Below, piece by piece: positions 10,101 through 15,766 of a DNA stretch of 15,766 nt. The notes below the pieces were generated by a model. The model ran no database searches. It worked only from the letters and a program-made list of their open reading frames with translations, and was not told the origin of the DNA. The stretch covers positions 1 to 15,766 of the forward strand of contig JAQIWT010000724.1 in the NCBI GenBank assembly GCA_034696485.1, given 5' to 3'. The DNA is from Isohypsibius dastychi. Taxonomy: Eukaryota > Tardigrada > Eutardigrada > Parachela > Isohypsibiidae. Position 1 is the stretch's first letter. The number at the start of each line of letters is the position of its first letter. The position numbers were made by a program, and so were the translations under genes.

Positions 10101-13100
10101 ACGTGAGATATGTCAGCAGGATGAGTAACTTTAACAAAACTTTTTGGAAATTCTATTTGAGGTACATTTTGGAAATCACGCACAGCTTCTCCCAGTTTTT
10201 CCGAACGATGCATGAGATTTTATAAGATGCACATAGAATTTCCCTTGTTATAGGCAAAAACTGATGGTCCATTTACAAGCTCTTCACTGATCTTCGATTA
10301 ATATCACAGAAACCGGCACGAGAATCAAACAAAATTTACCACTATGTAAACTTTGAATTTTTATTCTTTCTCGAGTAATTGTCAATCTAAACCGACAGTC
10401 CCTCTTGATAATTCATCAATATTTTGCTGACAAAAAATCACTTTTCAAATGATGATATTTTGAAAAGCAAAGAAATATCATAAGAAACAACAAAGGCAAT
10501 TGATCTTTTCTAAAACAAAACCTGGCTTCGTCAACCGGGCACTACTTGTGTGAATCTTCTGTTCTTTCTTCAGCGCGGCAACAAAAGAAATACTTCTGAT
10601 GGCGGTCAGCTGTTAAGTAAATTTCAAGTCAATCCATTAAGATTATGTCGCAGTAATCTAATTTAGAAACTTCCAGATCTTCCATTCAAGAAGAAGAAAA
10701 GAACACTATGACAGTCTATCGTATTAACGGTCCATTTTCTCGTAAATCAATATCGATGACAGTTCAGAATCTTCTCGTACTGAACTCCATTTTGAAGTGC
10801 AATCTCTAATTATTCCCGGGCCACAAAACATGTTTTGCATTTTTTTCTATTCCATCGATTGGGCGGGAATGAGTGTGTGCCAAAAGTCCCATCATGTGTC
10901 TGATAATATGCAATATTCGGGATTAGATAAAATATGACGAGAAAGCAATCAGCATTTCATATCGATAGAGGTGGAGTAGAAATGGGAGCGAGAGCTTTTA
11001 TGCCATCATGACGCCGATGCTCGACGGCGTTTCCGGTCGAAACAATGCTTCAACGCCAAATAGACCATATTGCTTTTGACTGAATATTTCCCTACCAAGC
11101 TCTTTGTCCACACAACACACACCAGGGGCTTTCAACTCTTGCTGATCCAATAATTCTTTCCCAATTTCGACGCCCAAGCTACTCCAACGGCGTCACTGTC
11201 AACACATTTATCCCAGAAAAATCACCACATTACACCACCCTGCATATTTATTCGAGCAATGTTGGATCAAACCGTAATATTTGTGCAGCGTCAGAGGTCA
11301 CCGGAAAACATGTTTCTGAATAAATTCTGACACTCAGACCGTTGCAAGCACTCATCGCAAAAATCATCCCGATATTAATGGATCTGTAAAACAGGTATTA
11401 TGCAGGAGAGTCGATTAGAGACCCTCTCACCTGAAAATTTTTGAGCCACATCAATATTGACCAAGACATTCCCCCTTGTACAGAAAATAAACAATCTTAA
11501 TGCCCTACATTCTGATTTCACAAAACACGTTTCTAATCCATTGATGTCAAGCTTATATTTCAAAAAAGGGAATATTTGTCCACGTTATAGTCATACAGTA
11601 GACTGTGAATTAAAGATGTTGAGAAACAATCATTTTGACGAGGGGAGCGAGTCCATCAAGTGGGAACTTTGAGTGTTGTTATTCCACATGGAGACAGATT
11701 ATTGCTTGCATATTACGCTTTTAAAAGCGGCTTTCAATGAGAACGTTCAGCCTAAATAGTTAATAACGGCCCTTGACGTTGGATCTGGAGAGCTGCAGAT
11801 ATATGCAATCTTTAACTGGGGAGAATTATGCATAACGACAAAATATAAAAAAGGTCAGTTAAACTAACGTTTAGAATTCAACTTATTTTCCACACTTAAT
11901 CCAAAGAGTGTTAAATAAAACGAGTTCACAAATGGCAGACGATGATGGTGCAGCAAAAAGTGTCAGCACTCTTGGCACCCCAGAGGTTTGCGTGGAAAAA
12001 TCTCCGTCAAGATCGCTTGCTTTCTGGCGAACGCTTGAAATCAAGCTCAAAATTTTGGCATTAGAAAATGGATTTCGAAAACGATGTGTCACAGTCTCTA
12101 CAGCAGAACATTTTTGTACAAAGCCATGATTTACAGGAGTTGGCCGAAATCAGCGCCAGATTCATCGGGCTGTCAAAGTTGCATTATGATTGTATGTCAT
12201 CAATGCCAGTTTAACTTTGGGATTAACTAGCTTGATAAAGAGTTGGTGGCACGCGGAAGCCGGAAGAGGAGGTCGAATATGTTGGGAGCTCCCTGCTTGG
12301 AACCTGGCGTGCTCGTTTTCTATTGTAGCTCCGGCAAAGCCAGCCATGCGAATGATGCCGAGCAAAGAGATGATCACTGCTCAGCTCGATGCCCGAAAAG
12401 AGATTTGAGGTTCGCACAGCTTTGTATTTTTTCATTCCCCTTCGTCGGACTTATCAAACTTATCCCACCGCAAAAAGGCCAAAGATTAATCTGAATCGAA
12501 TGAAAGCCGCCCGGGATTGGATTTTCCAACTAAATTCCTCACTGCGATGTATCTTCGCTTTTGCAGAAAAAATGTCACCCCTTGCCACAGACAGTGACAT
12601 GTTCTGCGCACTAAATTTTGATCAAAAATGGCCATACGTAAAAATACAATACCCAGTCGAATAAACTGTACAGCGATATTCAGAAACTGTTGTTTCCAGA
12701 AAGATACGCTAAATAACTTACGCCATCAGCTCGCTCGATATTCTTCGTTAAAAACGGTTGCATTTTCCAGAGGCACGCGCTGCCACAGTAAACAGGAAAA
12801 GTGGATGCACCGAACAGTACAAAAGTGTTTTACCAAATAAAATATAATCAGTTCAAATTTATGAAGAAAGTTCGCAATCTGAACCAATGTCAATAAGTAG
12901 ATCGTAAATGGTGGAGTACGGATTTTGGAATGAAACTAAAGATATTCTTGAAAGGTCACCACAATTTCTCGCAAAAATCGCGTACCAACTATGTACCTTT
13001 ACAATATTCCCTTTCAGAACTCAGTATTTTATAGCCTTGCTACGAACAACAACAATGAAGGGAAAAAATGCTGAAATAAAATGGTAGGAGGGGAAGAAGT

Positions 13101-13749
13101 CGGAAATTATATAGTGCTTGTAGTGCTATCGCGGGTAATTGTACTCATTTCCGTCAACGAATTAGAAACGACATGAATGTCTTGGAGGCTGTCACGCTAC
13201 ACTAGCTTTTACCACCTTACCGTTTAGAATAAATTAACGAGAATGGCAAGTTTGATTACTCTGACGGAAGAGGGGAAAACGATCAGCTCGGAAGGCATGT
13301 CGTAATCCAAATGCACAAAAAAACAGTTGTTTCATCGTTCAACAAATGACCATGAGGTTACAATCATTTTCCACTATACCTAGGAAAACGAATTTCTTAT
13401 TTATTATAATTCGTTCAAAACTCGAAGTCTACGCTAGAGATATTATTCAAAAGTTGCGTGCGCTTTTGTTTTTCAATATTTTTCAACAGACCGAAAGCAC
13501 AAAACAACGGTCGGATATTGCAAAGTTATGGGCCGCTTTTCCCACAGCGGATAACGAACGAAAAGACGGAATATGTAATTCAACTCACCTTTTGATCCGA
13601 TACTTTGCATTTTGTCCCATGTCCTTCGAACTGGAAATTATCCGATCCTTCATACTGCCAAAATTCCCGCCAGATCCTCCGCCATAGCCGCCATGAGACT
13701 GATAACCTCTGTTGCCGTAAGATGAGTCCAGCTCCACAAAATCCGTCAT
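7119..13749 (-). CDS. VGLUT: Vesicular glutamate transporter (SLC17/VGLUT), 15 coding exons
   Basis: This protein loads cytosolic glutamate into synaptic vesicles, driven by the vesicular proton-pump potential; it is a 12-helix major-facilitator protein. Exons in gene order: 13749-13589, 9917-9738, 9548-9416, 9353-9292, 9233-9195, 9143-9126, 9067-8953, 8890-8716, 8540-8398, 8339-8187, 8112-7983, 7928-7818, 7750-7623, 7558-7399, 7327-7119. Every phase agrees, giving 638 aa (about 560-640 is usual). Family blocks: [11 protein letters not shown] in helix 1, [88 protein letters not shown], and YGAV in the cytosolic tail. The N-terminal exon (Gly/Ser/Tyr-rich) has an in-frame TGA 18 nt before its ATG, a GTGAGT donor and the required phase 2. 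The donor after the 7818-7928 exon is weak (GTTCGC). Acting residues R134, E236 and R368 are kept; two others are changed (see findings). It is most like invertebrate VGLUT/EAT-4. Confidence 0.93.
9126..9143 (-). other. 18-nt microexon of the glutamate transporter
   Basis: Between the exons ending ..YMA and starting ..VFGIAIL, the minus strand holds an 18-nt exon bounded by TTTCTAG (acceptor) and GTATGT (donor). It contributes S-R-W-P-A-N-R (with split codons at both ends), which fills the block that reads like QKFAANRVFG in vertebrate VGLUTs. The flanking introns are only 51 bp (9144-9194) and 58 bp (9068-9125), and the preceding exon is only 39 nt (9195-9233). Skipping it would keep the frame (18 = 6 codons) but shorten the helix 2-3 loop. 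Confidence 0.85.
11826..11835. promoter_or_regulatory. TTATGCATAA palindrome, POU-type site
   Basis: A perfect 10-bp palindrome with an ATGCAT core lies 8 bp before the TATA box at 11844; a related TATGCAAT string sits about 30 bp upstream near 11800. ATGCAT-cored sites are bound by POU-homeodomain factors. UNC-86, a POU factor, is known to regulate the glutamate transporter gene eat-4 in some C. elegans neurons. Here the site lies in the transporter's first intron, so it could serve either the transporter or the nested candidate gene. The function is inferred only. Confidence 0.3.
11844..11853 (+). promoter_or_regulatory. TATA box before the nested candidate gene
   Basis: TATAAAAAAG on the plus strand, 79 bp before the candidate ATG at 11932. 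Initiation about 30 bp downstream would give a leader of roughly 50-60 nt, a normal length. This is the cleanest TATA match on the plus strand of the intron. It supports, but does not prove, transcription antisense to the glutamate transporter. Confidence 0.35.
11932..12408 (+). CDS. Candidate nested small gene, 3 exons, unknown function
   Basis: I do not recognise this protein. Three plus-strand exons inside the transporter's first intron join in frame: 11932-11985, 12065-12191 and 12329-12408 (261 nt, 86 aa plus stop). Donors are GAG|GTTTGC (weak) and GATT|GTATGT (good). Acceptors are TTGGCATTAG and TTTTCTATTGTAG. The implied introns (79 and 137 bp) fit the locus. The ATG has an A at minus 3 (ACAAATGG). 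The product would be a small acidic-start soluble protein ([10 protein letters not shown]...) with a helix-prone Leu/Gln middle ([17 protein letters not shown]) and a basic Met-rich end (...[11 protein letters not shown]). A TATA box lies 79 bp upstream and an AATAAA at 12660-12665. Caution: several other frames on both strands are also open here, so chance assembly is quite possible. Confidence 0.3.
12660..12665 (+). terminator. AATAAA poly(A) signal, possible 3' end of nested gene
   Basis: A canonical AATAAA on the plus strand, 252 nt past the stop of the candidate nested gene; a second copy is at 12836-12841. Either would fit a short 3' UTR. In AT-rich intronic DNA such hexamers also occur by chance, so it is only weak support. 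Confidence 0.25.
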
Positions 13750-15766
13750 TTTGAACTCACGGCCTCAAAATCTTAATATACCAACTTCACTCTCAAGATA
13801 ACCGGGACAGGAGATCCACGGAAGTCCAAAAGGTCACCAATTATCGAAACGCGTTGGCATTTAATATTCTGATTTTCAAATGTCCCTCAGATTGAAAACT
13901 TCGAAGGCCAGTAATCAAAGGGAACACGTGAAAATACCACGTTGGCTGGATGGGTTCTTCCCAGCGGCCGGATTACAGAGGATGGACTAGATGAGTTCTT
14001 CTCCTGACGTTCATCGAAGGCCTGCTTTTCGCTTGATAAAAGAAACAGTGTTTATGTATCAGGGGTGCTTGGCTGGGTTCCCTATTCCCAGTATGATATG
14101 GCGCATTCAGTCCGTCCAATGCCGAAAGCTTTTCTTCTCCCTTTTTGCAAAGCGGCTTGTATGCTGTTGTTTGGAAAATGTGGACCTGCCTCCATTTCCG
14201 CTTGCCGTCGGCAATAACATTCACCCAAAAAGGAGAAATAATACTAGATCTCGTTCAACAATATTCCAGTCGTATTTACCGCCGCATCAAGCACTAGCGA
14301 GTAAAGCTGCGTGATCGCAAACAAACTACTCATACGCTCAGTTTCTTGGTCACTTCCCTTTTCTGACATACAGTTCTTACTCGAATTTAGTAAAAAAAAC
14401 TTAACCAAACCAGAACCTTCCCTGGAGAATTTCTGGCTGTCTAATTTTGAATTTCTGACGAGGGCGTTTCCAAAAATTTTAAAGCATAGCTCTACAATCT
14501 AACTAAGAAAGTACAGTACCAAAGTGGATTATTTGCCGACAGCAGTTGTCCTATTTATTGAAATAGTCCGGGTCGCCCAGAAAAATCAAACAATGTCTCA
14601 AAGTTTCGCGGAATGCAAGTACACAATAGACTGTGAATTCATTTCCGGGATAATTTTAGTCGAGAGGAAAGGATGTTTTTTTCTGGCTGACGTCGGACAT
14701 GTCGGCGCAAATTTAGTCAGCAGGACTTGTAGGCCCCTTGCCGGCGAGACAGGGAGCGGAGCGTGCTCATCACAATGGCCTTTTCGCCATTTCCGAAATC
14801 TCTTTTTATCTCGCTAGCTGGCACTTTATCTTTTACGCATTCACTATCAATCATCTTCCATCTCACATTACGCCACATGCGCGGATACTGATAGTATATG
14901 ATAGCTCTCTGCATACAAAGCCTAGTGGACGTCCTTTCGCTCGAGTTTCCCATGGCGTGATCTGATCACTGAAAACAGTTTGTTAGTTAATAAACTAATG
15001 CATTTTCCACCCCTTCTACTAGCTCCGATCGCATCGTAATTGAATATCAATCACCCTCCAACAAAAGAATGCAAAGGTCATAACGGAGCAGAAAAACCTC
15101 TTCTCTGAAATGCCTTCTATTTTAACAACCGGAGGAGGTCGCTCAAAGAAATGTATGCGAGCCAATTTTGCGAAAACGGGGTCAGGTGTGCGATGCGAGG
15201 GATTACTTTCCTCAAAAACTGTGACATGAAAGCTCCTGTATGAAATGCCCAGGGAAACGGATCGAGCCAAATTAGATGGGATGACATTCCATGCGGTGAG
15301 GGAATTCCTGGTCTATGTACTAATCTTATAAGAACCTCAGTGAAATTGAAAAGTAGGCCCCGGCTGATGGAAAAAAGGAAAGCAAGGAATACTATTATAA
15401 TCCATTTAGAAAAACGAGTGGAAAAGGATACTATCGAGTTCCGGATGAAAATATAGTTTTTTCTTCTATACAAAAGTAGTTTGTTCAGAAAAATAAATTA
15501 CAAAGGTTCTTCAATGAATAACAAAATGTATGAAATTATCGATGATGCACGACCTTTACTCTGTGCACAGCGAACTGTTTGGTTCTGTTCAGAATGAACG
15601 CTCAACGCAAATATTCATCTCGGAACCTTCGCGTTCCTTGTCCACAGATGGCGCCAATCAACCTCTCGTGGTAAAAGTAACAACGTGATCTACCAGGAGA
15701 ATTCAATATTCGAACAATGCTGTTTACAGCTTCTTAATTCGAACAATGCGATTTCTCAGTCGGTAT
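13750..15766. other. Upstream DNA of the transporter, no supported gene
   Basis: Immediately upstream of the transporter ATG (minus strand), this must hold its leader and probably its promoter. An E-box CACGTG lies at 13925-13930, about 180 bp from the ATG, and a TGACGTC half-CRE at 14688-14694. No convincing TATA box is placed correctly. Open frames at 13991-14314 (+), 13973-14224 (-), 14524-14817 (+) and 15117-15473 (-) show no family motif, and most lack an ATG near their start. I treat them as chance. No repeat family or mobile element is seen. Confidence 0.45.

Larger units (their letters stand above)
9918..13588 (-). other. 3.67-kb first coding intron of the transporter
   Basis: The donor is GTGAGT (reading down from 13588) and the acceptor is CTCCTTGCAG (ending at 9918). 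It is roughly twenty times longer than the next longest intron of the gene (189 bp). Most of it (9918-11800 and 12850-13588) shows no coding signal, only AT-rich unique sequence. Its middle holds a TATA box and a candidate small gene on the plus strand. Long first introns of neuronal genes commonly hold enhancers or alternative starts, so unseen alternative first exons ending in phase 2 are possible. The link across it rests on phase and length, not on a transcript. Confidence 0.7.

Noticed and set aside
11011-11030. ACGCCG...CGGCGT inverted repeat (6-bp arms, 8-nt loop)
   Set aside because: It is short and isolated, with no T-run or neighbouring gene end; expected by chance at this length.
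12389-12664. 91-codon plus-strand ORF with a genuine ATG
   Set aside because: It overlaps the last exon of the better-supported nested candidate in another frame, has no recognisable motif, and could be 3' UTR or chance.
13346-13687. 113-codon plus-strand ORF
   Set aside because: Its second half is the antisense shadow of the transporter's N-terminal exon, which is supported by splice phase and family fit.
13991-14314. 107-codon plus-strand ORF with ATG, and an opposing 83-codon minus-strand frame
   Set aside because: There is no domain, no flanking splice partner that extends it, and both strands are open at once, which suggests composition rather than coding.
11597-14637. TAGACTGTGAATT occurring near 11600 and again near 14625
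   Set aside because: A single 13-mer match without flanking similarity; not evidence of a repeat family.
15117-15473. 118-codon minus-strand ORF with a hydrophobic stretch
   Set aside because: It starts at TTG, its first ATG is about halfway in, and there is no family motif. Charged plus-strand frames here could not be joined in phase either.
1-15766. Search for tRNA, rRNA, CRISPR arrays, transposons and bacterial-type operons
   Set aside because: I found no tRNA B-box context, no regularly spaced repeats, no terminal inverted repeats with a transposase frame, and no bacterial gene organisation.

Overview
The window is animal nuclear DNA holding two intron-rich, conserved membrane-protein genes that converge on each other. 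Most introns are very short (51-74 bp, several exactly 62 bp) with GT..AG ends, and the tails of both proteins are of metazoan type. The proteins point to an invertebrate bilaterian. Small introns and a glutamate transporter that reads somewhat like the nematode one suggest an ecdysozoan (nematode, tardigrade or crustacean grade), but I cannot name the species.

Layout. 1-2405: mostly gene-free upstream DNA with a (TCAAA)n microsatellite, a promoter-like cluster near 1.23-1.28 kb and an interlocked inverted repeat near 2.07 kb. About 2.4-2.6 kb: probable 5' leader of the first gene, with a candidate leader intron and a three-codon upstream ORF. 2609-6682 (+): a complete ten-exon integrin alpha gene encoding 1103 aa, with signal peptide, FG-GAP propeller, furin-type cleavage site, transmembrane helix and GFFKR tail; its first coding intron looks like a GC-AG intron. 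6683-7118: a short gap between the convergent stop codons, probably shared by two 3' UTRs. 7119-13749 (-): a fifteen-coding-exon vesicular glutamate transporter (SLC17/VGLUT, 638 aa) with an 18-nt microexon and a 3.67-kb first intron. Inside that intron, on the opposite strand at 11.9-12.4 kb, a frame-consistent three-exon small gene can be assembled behind a TATA box (86 aa, unrecognised, tentative). 13750-15766: upstream DNA of the transporter, with no gene I can support.

The two main genes have unrelated jobs (matrix adhesion; loading glutamate into synaptic vesicles), and nothing suggests they act together. I see no mobile element, CRISPR array, tRNA or rRNA gene. All exon boundaries were worked out by hand from splice signals, reading phase and remembered family conservation. 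No alignment or transcript data were available.
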